Below are positions 44,801 through 55,924 of a DNA stretch of 64,000 bases, piece by piece. Each line of letters begins with the position of its first letter. Positions within the stretch are counted from its first letter, which is position 1. The DNA is from Stictocephala bisonia (Eukaryota; Arthropoda; Insecta; Hemiptera; Membracidae): the NCBI GenBank assembly GCA_035578905.1, contig JAQJVL010000030.1:3253801-3317800 (forward strand). The letters run 5' to 3'. The notes under the pieces are model-generated. The model did not search any database. It worked only from the letters and a program-made list of their open reading frames with translations, and had not been told where the DNA came from. The position numbers and the translations under genes are program-made.

Positions 44801-45422
44801 GATGTTTGAAGTCCCTTGATTATACAGACAGCCCTCTCTATAGTTGGATGTTTATATTTGGTAAATATGAATTTTTAATGATTTTTTTAAATTTATAAAA
44901 TGAGGTTTATTTTCCTTAGAAAAGTCAATAGGTCAAGAACATGACCAGGAAAGCACCAGTTCACCCCTCACAAAAGTGATGACTCGCGTTGTGATTGAAC
45001 GGTGCTTCATATCTCATAGATATTAAATTGCTGTTTATCAAAATGTAAACGTGTTTCTACCAACGAAGGTTTATTTGGAAAAAGTAAATAAAGAAAAGCT
45101 TGGTGTATTAGTTGTTTAACAGTTTTATACAGATTATTTTTAGTTACTATACGAAGAATCAATGAGTCAAAACAGCTGTCCACTGTTTGTATTTTCCACT
45201 TCTTAGACAGTTGACACAGAGAAACCCGAGCGTCATTCTAGATAACTTAATTACTTATATTTATTTACAGTTGAATATAATTACAAAATTCATAACACAT
45301 TCAATGCAAACTAGGTGAAGTTAGGTATCAACTTCAGTTACCTTTGCTATTTTTGTAGAAATTAACCGTTATCATTGTCTGGCATCATATTGATATCTTT
45401 AACATGTATAATCGTTTTACAG
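44801..45422 (+). other. Syntaxin 6 intron 1, last part
   Basis: AT-rich, no feature until the acceptor ATCGTTTTACAG at 45411-45422. Confidence 0.6.
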
Positions 45423-45595
45423 AGAAGTATCAAAAGCTTTGAATAAAACTCGTGGATTATATCGACGCTGGTTGGAACTTCAAGAAGACATTGTTAATAA
45501 TATTACAAAGGACGAACTTGAGTGGACAACAACCGAGCTGAGGAATGCTTTACGCAGCATTGAATGGGATTTAGAAGATCTAGAAGATACTATTG
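45423..45595 (+). CDS. Stx6: Syntaxin 6, exon 2
   Basis: The exon follows ATCGTTTTACAG. Joined to exon 1 it reads K-E-E-V-S-K-A-L-N-K-T-R-G-L-Y-R-R-W-L + E-L-Q-E-D. It continues with W-T-T-T-E-L-R-N-A-L-R-S-I-E-W-D-L-E-D-L to D-T-I, the most conserved block of the syntaxin-6/10 N-terminal domain (W-T-x-x-E-L-R-N-x-L-R-S-I-E-W-D-L-E-D-L). The exon ends one base into a codon, at ATTG, immediately before ATATCCTTTT. This is a U12 AT-AC donor, not a GT donor. Reading through instead gives a stop after five codons. Confidence 0.93.
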
Positions 45596-45810
45596 ATATC
45601 CTTTTAACTATGTGAAGTTTTGTTTCTATGTAAGTTGTTATTTCTGCATAAGCATTCTAAAAACCAATAAAGTGGAGATACATTTTATGATATTAGGTCT
45701 AGAGTTGTTAATATGTATTCAAATAAAGGTCACACAACACAAATTTATTACAATATAAGCACAAAATGCACAAATATATTACAATACTAGTACAAAATGC
45801 ACAAATATTA

Positions 45811-45854
45811 TGGTGATCGATTTCGGCGAACCACGCTCACCTTCCTCAGACCAG
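45811..45854 (-). ncRNA. Hammerhead-like motif, solitary
   Basis: On the minus strand: stem I UGGU; core CUGAGGA; one extra A; stem II GGUGAGC-GUG-GUUCGCC (7 pairs including wobbles); GAAA; palindromic stem III UC.GA closing on A-U; C as the cleavage base; stem I ACCA. The layout, including one extra base after the core, is the same as in the PLE motifs at 24.2, 26.2 and 47.4 kb, but the stem sequences are different. No PLE coding sequence is adjacent; it may be a solo terminal fragment. Confidence 0.5.
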
Positions 45855-45899
45855 AGGAATTGACTAAAGAGTGCAAAATGGTGTTCAACAATTGAATTT

Positions 45900-47317
45900 A
45901 TAAGGCCTACGACCACGTAACCCAGCGAATTGTCAAAATGGCGGCGGCTGCTGTGATATTTTTTGCTAATTACTATTGGCTGTTACTTCTGATCTTTTAA
46001 TCACTGAAAATACGTTATTTAAAACTAATTCAGAATCAAAATTAACCTATTCATTCATTAGTTTATCTCGATCCTTACATTTGTCTTTAAAAATAAATAA
46101 CTTCCCATGCATTTATAATATGTATTCTGGAAATTTGGATTTTTGAGAAAAAAAACTAATTGTTTTCCCACAAAGAAATTTGTGTTTAGTTCCTACCAAT
46201 TAATTTAATCTTACCACAGTTACAATTGTATTAGTTTGGGTTTTGTTTAGGATAAAAAAGTAGGCTTAGCTTTAAAAACGTTCCTTTGGAAAGTCTCTTA
46301 AAGGTTCACACACAAAAAAGGGTGTATATATATAGAGAAGATAAAACCTGGAAGGAAAGCTAATTATATGTGGTTTATAAGTTTTGGTTGTGATTATTTA
46401 CGACATCTACGAAAATGAGCTTTGATACCTAACCTAATTTCATACCTAGCAGTATAGTTGTTCAGCATCTTCAACAATTCCTCTCTCTCCAATCTTTCCC
46501 ATTCTCTGTGATTTGTTCAGTATGGTTCGCCTCAATTATGCCTTTAACATTTTCATCATAATGTTCTTGTTAGCCAAGGGGTCTTGTTTCTTAACTAACC
46601 CTAAAATTGAATTCATATTCAAACATGCAACTAAGGTATATATTCCTTGAAATCACTGATAAAAGGTTTATCATTTTTCTTGTCACTATGCTTGTACTGT
46701 TCATCTCGTCCACAGTTTTTAGTTATTGTAGCAATTGGTATTATGAGGTAGTTTTTTATTTTAGTCTCAGTTTCATATAGGTAACTTTTGTAAAGAGCAG
46801 TTCGAAGACTGTACCTATTTATTATGAACTATTTTAAAGAGTACAATTAAAAGGCTCATCAATAAAAAACAAATATTGAGGAGATACCAAAGTATAATGT
46901 AGTAGTAGATTAAGATAATGGCTGTTATAGGAGAGCTCAAAATGGATTAAACTATCAATAAAAGCCGAAAACAGAGGCTATAACCTCATTGTTAAATAGA
47001 TATAGTAACAGAATGTAACAATGGAAATATCATTTGAATGCATTTTTAAATTTAAAATCTATTTAAAGTATACGTTTTCTCAGATATTTGATTGGTTTGA
47101 AATAATGAGCAATTTCTGTGGGCCTTTTTAACGATGATAAATGTGTTGTTTCAAAATAGATAAGATTTCAATGTAATTACAGTGGCATTATATAATAGTC
47201 TTTCAATAATTGTGGCCAGTTTCAAATTACAAGGCCAAGGTTTCCGCTGAAAATCATAATTTTGTTTTGATTTTAAGATAATATATTTTTCATTCTTCAA
47301 GCTCGTTTCTTACTGGA
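45900..47317 (+). other. Intron sequence, nothing recognised
   Basis: AT-rich stretch of the syntaxin 6 AT-AC intron. A short GC-rich patch (AAAATGGCGGCGGCTGCTGT near 45936) has no associated frame. Confidence 0.5.
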
Positions 47318-48345
47318 TATATAATTTAATGTTATAAGATGTAACAAACACTCCAGTAAATAAATTTTTAATTTCATAAGGCCTTTCGGTAACAAAGTTA
47401 CCATCTTCAGACAACCAAACTATAACCAAACTAAATTTTACATTGTTTAAATTTGATTGATTTGAAAAACACATGATTAAATAAAAATAAAACATGGAAT
47501 AATAATAGTGGTGAGTTTTCAAATGTTCCTGGTTCGTTATTAAGTAGAATTTCTTTGAATTTGTTTTATATATAAGCTTTCATAAGCATCTAATTGTTCT
47601 TTATTTTGAACTTCTTGTAGTAAATTACATTTTGTAAAATTATGGTTGAAATTGATGCAGTGTTTTGCTATCGCTGATTTCTCCTCTTGATAATTTTTAA
47701 AATGATATTTGTGTTCTTTTAACCTTGTTGAAATTTTTCTTTTGGTTTGACCAATATATTTGTTATTGCAATTGTCACATTCAATTTCATAAATTCCAGA
47801 CTTTTCTTCATTTTTAATTTTGTTTTTTGGATTTCCAAGTAAATATTTTAATTTTGATGTACATTTAAATGATAAATTTACATTAGAGTGTTTCTTAAAA
47901 CTTTTTTTGCATTATGTTTGAAAAAGATCCATATATGTTACACTTCTCCAAACAGATTTTTCATTTTTGTATAACTGTACATGCTACATTTGGTTAATAG
48001 TGTTGTTCGGTTTTGTTTTTCAATTTGTTGTCTTTTCTTATTTATCATTCTTGTAATCATATTTGGGTTGTATCCATTAAAAATTGCGGTTTCTTTGATT
48101 TTTGTAATTTCTTTATTGAAGTTTGAGGTAGATAAAAGTGTATTAATTAAACGATGAATTAATGAATGGTATGTTGCTCGTTTTTGAGATGCTGGATGGA
48201 ATGAATCAATTGGTATGAATCTTAAATTTTTTGTTGGTTTTCTATAAATATCGAATTCAATATGATGATTGGTTTCTTTTAAGAAGGATATAAATAAAAA
48301 TTTATTTACTGGAGTGTTTGTTACATCTTATAACATTAAATAATA
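47318..48345 (-). mobile_element. Penelope-like element with inverted ends
   Basis: The ends (47318-47376 and about 48288-48345) are inverted copies of each other, e.g. 'TTTATTTACTGGAGTGTTTG' followed by 'TTACATCTTATAACATTAAA' on the outer right. On the minus strand the frames encode the end of PLE reverse transcriptase ('F-D-I-Y-R-K-P-T-K-N', 'H-P-A-S-Q-K-R-A-T-Y-H-S-L-I-H-R-L'). A GIY-YIG nuclease follows ('S-G-I-Y-E-I-E-C-D-N-C-N-N-K-Y-I-G-Q-T'), with 'I-A-K-H-C-I-N-F-N-H-N-F' and 'Y-E-S-L-Y-I-K'. Most of the RT is missing (5' truncation) and one frameshift lies near 47920. A hammerhead-like motif sits at 47374-47414. Confidence 0.85.
47374..47414 (-). ncRNA. Hammerhead-like motif of the PLE
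   Basis: On the minus strand: stem I UUGU; CUGAAGA; extra U; stem II GGUAAC-UUU-GUUACC (6 perfect pairs); GAAA; palindromic stem III GG.CC; UU with cleavage after U; stem I AUGA (two G-U wobbles). All core bases are intact, again with a single extra base before stem II. Confidence 0.55.
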
Positions 48346-50616
48346 TATTTTTGTTTTCTGATTTAGAGGAAGTATAAAAACTAAATGTTTTATAACATTT
48401 AAGTGTACTAAATAAATATTGTTAAGAGGAAATGAACACTGTAATGTTGTGCCAAACTGGAGATTAGGTATTTCCTATCTATTTTGTGGTAGTTATATTT
48501 AGTACCCACTTATCTGATAAGAGAATTGGAGTACTTTTGTGAAGGATATTGCAAGCATTCAAAAAACATTTATTGTTCATTCCTACCAGCCAATATGATC
48601 ATACCAGACTTACCTTTACTACTATTGAAATATCTAAGTACCTTTTTAAACACAATTAATTAGTGACATATTTTATATGTTGTCTGTCAACCTTGCCCTA
48701 GCTGTGATTTGATTTTTCCCAAACTTTGAGTCACTTTTTTGTCTACCAGCCCCCAGAGCTTCATGTAATTTCTTTTCCTATTTTCTCATTTGATTGTTGT
48801 GACAATCTATAATTTTCTAATGAACCAATACTTGTCTCCATTCAATCAGTCGGTTATTTTTTGAAACTAGTGGCTGATTAGTTTATATTGCATAATGTTT
48901 GCCAGTATACTTTACTTTTGAAACATTGAATAAATTTGTAAGTGTGCCGCTTTATAACAGTCAAAGTTAACGTTAAGAAACTTTTAGGGGCTTTAAGCAA
49001 CAGAATGCAACATGCCGCTAGTAACCAAACTTCAGTTGTTCAGTAAATAAACCTGTGCCAGGCTTTACATTGATGAATAGCAAACAATTATTGAAGTTAA
49101 CAATTATATTTTTATCAATTGCTTCTGTTAAAGGTAATAGAACTATACATTAGTAGATGTCAGTAGAGAAACTGGTTTTGGTTTGCTCCTACTTAAGCAC
49201 ATTTATAGTGTCAGTTTAAAAACAACCTTTATGAACGTATTCTTGCAGGTGGTGTTTATGACCATTATGAGCATGTGAACGCACTTGCTCAAAGGAATTT
49301 GTTTTATTACCTAAATTTGACACTGTCAAATATATTTGATTGGTCAATAGATTACATGAATCTCTTACTTATATTTATTTATTAAAAAATAATGCACAAC
49401 AAAGATCTTTTTTGTTACTTTAACCTAACAAAAATTGTAATTTTAAATAGAGGAAAACCTGTTAGTAAATAAATAAATATAAGAGTAGCTTGATCATTAG
49501 ACTCTTGTATTGGCAACTGTAATTTATTAATTTACAGGTTATTTTGAAGGCACTAGTCCTAGGGTTTCAATAAAATGTGAAAGGAAAGGAAATCAGAGTA
49601 CCTGGTTAACTGTAACGTAAAACAAACAACGTAAAAAGATGGTAAAATATTTCACAATTCATTCTAGTGACTTATAATCTCCTCCAGTTAGTAATTTTGT
49701 CGCAGTCAAGCCTTTGGCCCTCAACCTGGTGTTGACTTTGAAACTTGTAACTCTGTCGACCATCAGGAGACTGGTTGTCGTCTGTCTGTACCCAAATCAT
49801 TGTGAGATTTAGAACAGCCGTGGCAGTTACCTTTCCTTACCCGCTTGGCTACCAGGCAGCGTGTTTATCAGTAAATTCTTTGTGGAGTTGAACATTATTT
49901 CACTTGAAAACATTTGTAGCTTACATTTTTAACATATATTGTATTTCAAATTTTAACAAGATTTTTAGTATAAGTGTTGTCACTAGTGCCACCTGAGACA
50001 GATTTGTTATTTGTTAACTGTTTTGGCTTATTTTAAATAAGAATATAGTTATGGTTATATAAAACATACATCAAAACAGTAGGAAAAATCTATGTCAGGA
50101 GGCACTGGACATGTTCTCTTTGAAAAAAGGTCAAGTTTAAAATGTTATATGCATAAATAAAGTATCAAATCCAATCTGGTGACAAATGTAGCGGACTCTT
50201 AAGGAGAGGCTAGTGCACCAAAGTATTTCACCATCGTTATCTGTTTCTGTGTATGTCTGTCTACAGTTCATCAGTTATGTTAGTTTCCTTTCACTTTTTA
50301 TAATGTCTATTATTTACAAATCCCAAAAATTCTTTCAAGCAAGCATAGGCAACTATTGTCACTGGCTGAAGCTGGAATGCAGTAGCACGACTGGCAATTA
50401 TACTGTTTATGGGTTATATTTTACGGCCAGTCATGTAACTCCCCCAATCTATTGTTGTACTGCTAGTAGCACTAGTTTCTAGTGTTCATTTGATTTCTAT
50501 GTGGTAGCTACCATTGCTAGGAGAACACGATTTCAAAACAGTAAAAAAATGTTTTGAAGAAAATTGTAGCTTTGTAGAATGGAAATGTGCTGTTGTAGGT
50601 TACACTGATTTAGACA
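48346..50616 (+). other. Intron sequence, nothing recognised
   Basis: Continuation of the syntaxin 6 AT-AC intron, AT-rich. An 89-codon frame at 50213-50482 has no recognisable motif. Confidence 0.5.
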
Positions 50617-50618
50617 TA

Positions 50619-51065
50619 CGAGGTGTGGCTAGAAAAAACCCGGACTGAGGCTGAAAATAAAATTTACTTACAAATATTTACAATTTGATGTTTTCTCCTT
50701 CAATGCACTCCCCTCCTCGTTCTCTTCACCGCTCCTTGCGAGTTTTCCACTGGGTGTAGCACTGCTGGAGATCATTTTCTGTAAGCCCGTTATTGACTTC
50801 CGTCGCTTTTTCTTTTAGTGCTTCAACAGTCTCAAATCTCGTTGCTTCCAATGCTGACTTGACTTTAGGAAACAAAAAAAGTCACAGGATGCCAAGTCAG
50901 GTGAGTATGGTGTATGGTCTAACAGGAGAATGTTGTGGTTTGCTAAAAATGTCTTCACTGACAAAGCGTTGTGAGCCGGGCATTGTCCTGCAATCGCATG
51001 GTGAACTAGAGAAATAACTACTTGACAACATTCAGCGTAAGGTTTCATTGGACATAACCTCTGTC
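50619..51065 (-). mobile_element. mariner 3' part, minus strand
   Basis: The right-hand terminal repeat CGAGGTGTGGCTAGAAAAAA + CCCGG begins after a TA. Minus-strand frames encode the C-terminal half of a mariner transposase: 'C-P-A-H-N-A-L-S-V-K-T-F-L', then 'H-T-P-Y-S-P-D-L-A-S-C-D-F-F' with the last catalytic Asp, then 'L-T-E-N-D-L-Q-Q-C-Y'. The Asp expected just before N-A-P-A-H is not preserved. It is 5'-truncated, frameshifted, and of a different lineage from the foldback elements at 20-22.6 kb. Confidence 0.85.
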
Positions 51066-52353
51066 TCTTTCTTCTCTGTGCAGTAGCTCAGATTCAGTCC
51101 AGTTATTAAAATTTGTTGAGTCTGTTGTAATGGTCTGGACGAGTAGGATCCTCTGCTGCTGATCATATTTCATATTATTAACCGACTCTGGTAATGTGAG
51201 TTAAAATAGTTAAGAAAAGGCTGGAGTATCTTTTGATTTCATAAATCTTTCTCTAAATTCAATGCTTAAGGGTGTTTGATCAAAATATATTTTTTTAATT
51301 TAATTGTTAATCTGAAGTAATAAATGTGTTGAGAAAACAAAAATTAATAAAACATTTCTTTATTGAGATATATTGTTACCTAAATTGGCTAATTTGACTT
51401 CTCTAGGTACATAAATCATTAAGAAACTGCTGTTTTTAATTAAAATTTGAGAATATAGTGGTTAAAGGGTACTAACCGATGTAGTGTAAAGTAGAAATAA
51501 AAAAAATTGTTAAAGTGTAACTAATTATTTATTTATAAATTATATCTTTACAAATTATTAATTTAAATTTGAACAGTTACTTTTTGCCGAAAAATTAGAC
51601 TAATAATATATAAAAACTTCATTGCTAGAGTTTACTATAAACAAGGGAGTTGTGTACTTATATGCAGGCCGGGTTGGGTGGGGACACGTTTGTGTTAGTG
51701 AGGAAGGCACTTTGCTACTCCTAACGATAGTAGAGATACATTCTAGAACTAAATTCCTTGGAGTGGCTGGATGAACACGCCTGAAAGTCTGGAGACTAGT
51801 ATATTGCTCTCTAAATATTTTGTTTTATGAACCGGGTTGTCTTCTTCTAGCTTTTACTTAAAATTAATTACTGCAATTATTTTACTTTTACGTTTTACTG
51901 GACAGCCCAACTTAACAATGAAATATGAATGACAAAATCAAGTGGTTTTAGAATAAAAGTTAATTGTATTTTCTGATTGATTTCAAACATATATAACTGG
52001 AAATATAATACAGTCCATCTACGTTAATTAAGAATGTTAGTGCTAATATTCACAGATGTCATGTGGATTCCTTGTTTATGTGGTAAGTGTTTTCTACTCG
52101 TAAACTTAAACAATTAATATTATTTTTACTAATGATATCGTAAGTTTAATGAACCAAAGGTAGACATTTAAATTATGTTTATACATAAATGTTTTCATTA
52201 CAATTTCGTATAATTCTATTGTACTCTCGCTAAGAAAAATTTTGCTTGACAGTCGGAGCCTTTAAAATAATACATTATAATCATTTGTTATATAAATCTG
52301 TTTTTGTCATATTCTACTAATATTTCATCATGTTCCTTGACTGTTGACTTTAC
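51066..52353 (+). other. Intron 2 end with U12 branch site
   Basis: AT-rich sequence closing with the branch site TTCCTTGAC at 52333-52341 and the AC acceptor at 52352-52353. As usual for U12 introns, there is no long polypyrimidine tract between them. Confidence 0.7.
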
Positions 52354-52448
52354 GTATTGTTGAGAAGAATCCGACGAAGTTTAAGATTGATAATAAGGAG
52401 TTGACTAGTAGGAAGAATTTCATTGAACAGACCAGAGAAGAAGTAAAG
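52354..52448 (+). CDS. Stx6: Syntaxin 6, exon 3
   Basis: The exon follows the AC acceptor with GT + ATT GTT GAG and reads (G)-I-V-E-K-N-P-T-K-F-K-I-D-N-K-E-L + T-S-R-K-N-F-I-E-Q-T-R-E-E-V-K up to donor GTATGT. This matches the third helix of the syntaxin-6 N-terminal domain (I-V-E-x-N-P-x-K-F-x-x-D-x-x-E-L-x-x-R-K-x-F-I). Length 95 bases; it ends in phase 0, which fits exon 4 at 63724. Confidence 0.93.
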
Positions 52449-52689
52449 GTATGTACACGCAGCTATAATTTCAAATTTAATTACTGACAATCAAATTGAA
52501 CATATTTATTCTGATTTAATCATCCAATTGAATCATTTATTGTATATTATTATTTTACTATTTCAATATGTTTTGATCAGTGATAATGATAACAATGTTA
52601 TCCAGAGCTGTAATGGCCAGGAAAAAAAAACATTGTCAGAGACATTGTTTTTTTTTTAATTATTATTATTAAAACCTTGTTGAATTGTA
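52449..52689 (+). other. Start of syntaxin 6 intron 3
   Basis: AT-rich. A small inverted repeat (AACATTGTC AGA GACATTGTT near 52629-52650) lies just before the PLE. Confidence 0.55.
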
Positions 52690-54540
52690 AAGTACTTAAG
52701 TATTTATTTTATTTTTTATTTTGTTAAATAAAAAATTTAACAACTGATTCTGATTATAAAAAAATTACAGATTCTGTTAAACTAAACGACAAAAACTCTT
52801 TCAACACAACAAAAACTACGCAACAAAACAAATTAACTAGATTATCATTAAAGAAAAATACATCCTTTAAAAAGAATAACCTTGAAACCAATCCACAAAA
52901 TAAAAATAAGTTTGTAACTAATCTGTCTAAACGGGACATAACAGCAGATGAAGAACACTTATTATCGAAAGGATTAAACTTTAACATGTCAAACAATTCA
53001 ATATCCAACTTAGATATAATTATTGCATCTATTGAAAGTAAAACAGAGCTACTCCCTCCTGATCAACAAGATTATTACAGAAGTAACATAGTAAATGCTT
53101 TACAAATTAAATATAAAACAAAACATAACCTTAATAAAAATGATATTACAGCATTGAACTCTTTAAAAATTACGATACAATTATAATATTACCAGCGGAT
53201 AAAGGTAGGACAACTGTGATAATGGATAACATTGATTATGAAGATAAAATAAATAATCTATTAAATGGAGGACAAAACACTAACATACATAAAGATCCAA
53301 CAACAAATATAATAAATAAAGTAAAATCTGTTAAACAAAACACTATTTTATCAAATGATACAATTAAAAAACTCCTCAACTTGCAAAACCGCCTCATATT
53401 TATGGAGTTCCAAAAATACACAAAGACGAAGTTCCTCTCAGACCAATAGTCAGTTCAATAAATTCCCCAAACTACGAACTATCAAAATTCCTTCTACCAA
53501 TTTTAAACCCTCTATTTGGTTGTGAAAACTCTTATGTAAAAAATTCTTATGATTTAGTTAATAAGATTAAGGAAGTAACAATACAGCAAGATAACCATAT
53601 GGTTAGTTATGATGTAATAAGCTTATTTACAAATATTCCAGTAAAAGAAATTTTGAATATAATAAAGACAAAATTAGATAATGACAGCAATTTATCAAGC
53701 AGGACTTCATTATCAACATCATATGTAATGGAATTTTTAGAAGTATGTGTTAATAATAGTTACTTCCAGTATGGCAATAAATATTTTCTTCAAAACTCAG
53801 GTTTACCAATGGGAGGAGTTCTCAATCCACTTTTAAGTAATATATATATGGATTTTTTTTAAAATCTGGCACTAAAAACTTGGCATGAAAAGCCTATTCT
53901 TTGGTGAAGATATCTTGATGACATTTTTTGTGTTTGGAAATCTGCTAAAAATGATCAAGATAGTTTTTGTCAACATTTAAATTGCATTAGACCATCAATC
54001 AAATTTACAGTAGAACATGAAGAAGAAAACAAACTTCCTTTTTTAGATGTGTTAGTTGAAAAAACAAATACAGAATTAAAAACATCAGTTTACAGAAAAA
54101 AGACACATACTGGACAGTACTAAATTTATATTCAAACACCCCACATCACGTTAAACATGCAATTGCACAAGGACTATTCACCAGAGCATTCAAAATTTCA
54201 TCAACTGAAGAACCAAGAACCAAGGACCAAGAAATAAAACTGATATATCAATTTTTATTTCTTGATTATGTTATCAATTACTATGCCTGCCTATTATCAA
54301 ATCAGAAGTATTAAATAAAATTCAAAATTAATAAGTGACTAACAATTTTTATCAAAATTTATATAGTATATATTCATCTATTTTCATTGATCAAATCATC
54401 TGTTAAATATTTTTAAAAACATGATCTACTAATTAATTTATATTTTATTAAAAACTATTTATGTTGTTAAATTTTTGAAAATGGCTTCAGACTGTATAGC
54501 CGAAATATAACATTTAAAAAAAACTATGTGATGTGTAGCT
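52690..54540 (+). mobile_element. Penelope-like element, RT-bearing copy
   Basis: Broken frames give a nearly complete PLE reverse transcriptase: 'I-I-I-L-P-A-D-K-G-R-T-T-V-I' (53190), 'Y-G-V-P-K-I-H-K-D-E-V-P-L-R-P-I-V-S' (53400, after a frameshift), and 'M-V-S-Y-D-V-I-S-L-F-T-N-I-P' (53600). Further on come 'S-G-L-P-M-G-G-V-L-N-P-L-L-S-N-I-Y-M' (53795), 'R-Y-L-D-D-I-F' (53905, catalytic YLDD intact) and 'Y-R-K-K-T-H-T-G-Q-Y' (54090). A GIY-YIG domain was not found; the frame runs into AT-rich DNA, so it was lost or never there. A decayed hammerhead-like end is near 54475-54515. Confidence 0.88.
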
Positions 54541-55446
54541 ATTTAACATAAATCAGTTATTTTTATTTTGTTAAGTGTGTCTTTTAACTGAAATTTGTAA
54601 AAATAATCCAACTTTGTATACAAGTTTTTTGAAGATGGTTTTACTTTTCAATATTGTAGAACCTTGGTAGTTTGACACTTGACAATTCGCCATTAGCCAT
54701 GGCAATGTGATGTGGCAAACTTATTGTCTATGGTGTAGTCCAGCAATGGTTAAAATTTTTTTTTATATTAAGTTACTGTACCCTGTAGCGACTGTACTGT
54801 CCATACTTTTAATAACTACGTACTGTAACTCCACACCAATATCAATTGAGAAGGACATATATTGTTATAGTAATTGTAACAGCTCATTTAATTTGGGGGG
54901 TAAATAAATAACAAATTGGGTTTCTTATAGAGACACCGGCGAGCTGACCCCTCCCCCCACACTCCTTAGTAAGTAGGTCAGAACGACGGTGAAAGTGGGT
55001 CAAGGCCAGCAGATGACTGCAGCTAACCTAGTTCCCTTATCAACCGAGGAGTGGGGGAATGTAATAAATACCGGTCCTCGGAGACACTCGTCAGTGTGAT
55101 TGAGACTGCTAGTAGGAAAGGACCTACGCAGACGTTACGCACAGATTCATACTACTAATACCGTAAAACTCGCTTGGCCACTATAAAGAAGCTAAAGAAT
55201 GTAAATAAAGAGGAGTCCCATAGACCCCCTTGTAAAAAGTAATTTTTCGTTTGACGTGCCAAAGCTCGGCAAAAGAGTTATTTTCCCTTTTTCGTTTTAT
55301 TTAAGATTTATTTTAGTTTTCAGATCATAGTTTGATCTATTAGGGTAGTTATTATCTCAGGCTAGAGTAGCCAAGTCATTTTAGTTCGGCGTCCGTGATT
55401 AAGTAAAACTTAAATTATTTTGAATTATCAACTCATGTACATTAAA
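54541..55446 (+). other. Unclassified, with GC-richer patch 54930-55240
   Basis: A stretch around 54930-55240 is clearly GC-richer than its flanks and has a TATA-like AATAAATA at 55060 followed by GGTCCTCGGAGACACTCGTC. This could be part of a retroelement promoter (LTR or PLE 5' region). No coding frame or paired repeat was found to prove it. Confidence 0.35.
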
Positions 55447-55885
55447 TAGCTCTGCTCTGCATTGTAGCACTGTGGGCTAAACTTAACTTTTAAAAGCTCC
55501 GCTCTGCGTTGTAGCACTGTGGGCTAAACTTAACTTTTAAAAGCTCCGATCTGCGTTGTAGCACTGTGGGCTTAAACCGTTTTATTTATCAACTCGTATA
55601 AATTAAATAGCTCCGCTCTATGTTGTAGCACTTGGGGCTAACAATAAACTTAAAATTTGAAAGCTCCACTCTAGGTTATGGCACTGTGGGCTTAAATCGT
55701 TTCATTAGTGAACTTGCGTAAATTAAATAGCTACACTCTCTCCAGTTGTGTTGTAGCACTGTGGGCTAATAATAAACCTAAATAAATAGGTCCTCTCTGC
55801 GTTATATCACTGTGGGCTAAACTGTTTACTTTGTGTAATTACTGAGCTCCACTCAGCATTTTAGCTCTGTGGGCTAAACTGTTTT
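55447..55885. repeat. Degenerate tandem array, 8 units
   Basis: Eight units share AGCTC(C)(G)CTCTGCGTTG + TAGCACTGTGGGCTAAAC, with spacing from about 46 to 68 bases because the AT-rich linker varies. A ninth, isolated unit (CTCTGCTCTGTGTTATAGTAC) appears at 58594-58625, on the other side of the following PLE. The PLE may have inserted inside this array, or the repeats may belong to its ends. Confidence 0.8.
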
Positions 55886-55924
55886 CCTCGTCAGGCTCAA
55901 GAGCTACCTGAGGAGGATGCCGAT

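Larger units (their letters stand above)
45596..52353 (+). other. Syntaxin 6 intron 2, U12-type AT-AC intron
   Basis: The intron starts ATATCCTTT (45596-45604), the full consensus of U12 AT-AC donors. It ends with TTCCTTGAC (52333-52341, consensus TTCCTTRAC), with the branch A at 52340, and AC at 52352-52353, 13 bases further. Using these ends joins exons 2 and 3 in frame as D-T-I-G-I-V-E-K-N-P, matching T-I-S-I-V-E in other animals; no GT-AG pair does. It holds a PLE remnant, a mariner and a hammerhead-like motif. Confidence 0.85.

Noticed and set aside
45596..45630. Reading exon 2 of syntaxin 6 through to the TGA, or using the GT in CTATGTGA as donor
   Set aside because: Read-through gives an early stop and the GT donor joins exon 3 out of frame; the AT-AC pair restores the conserved sequence.
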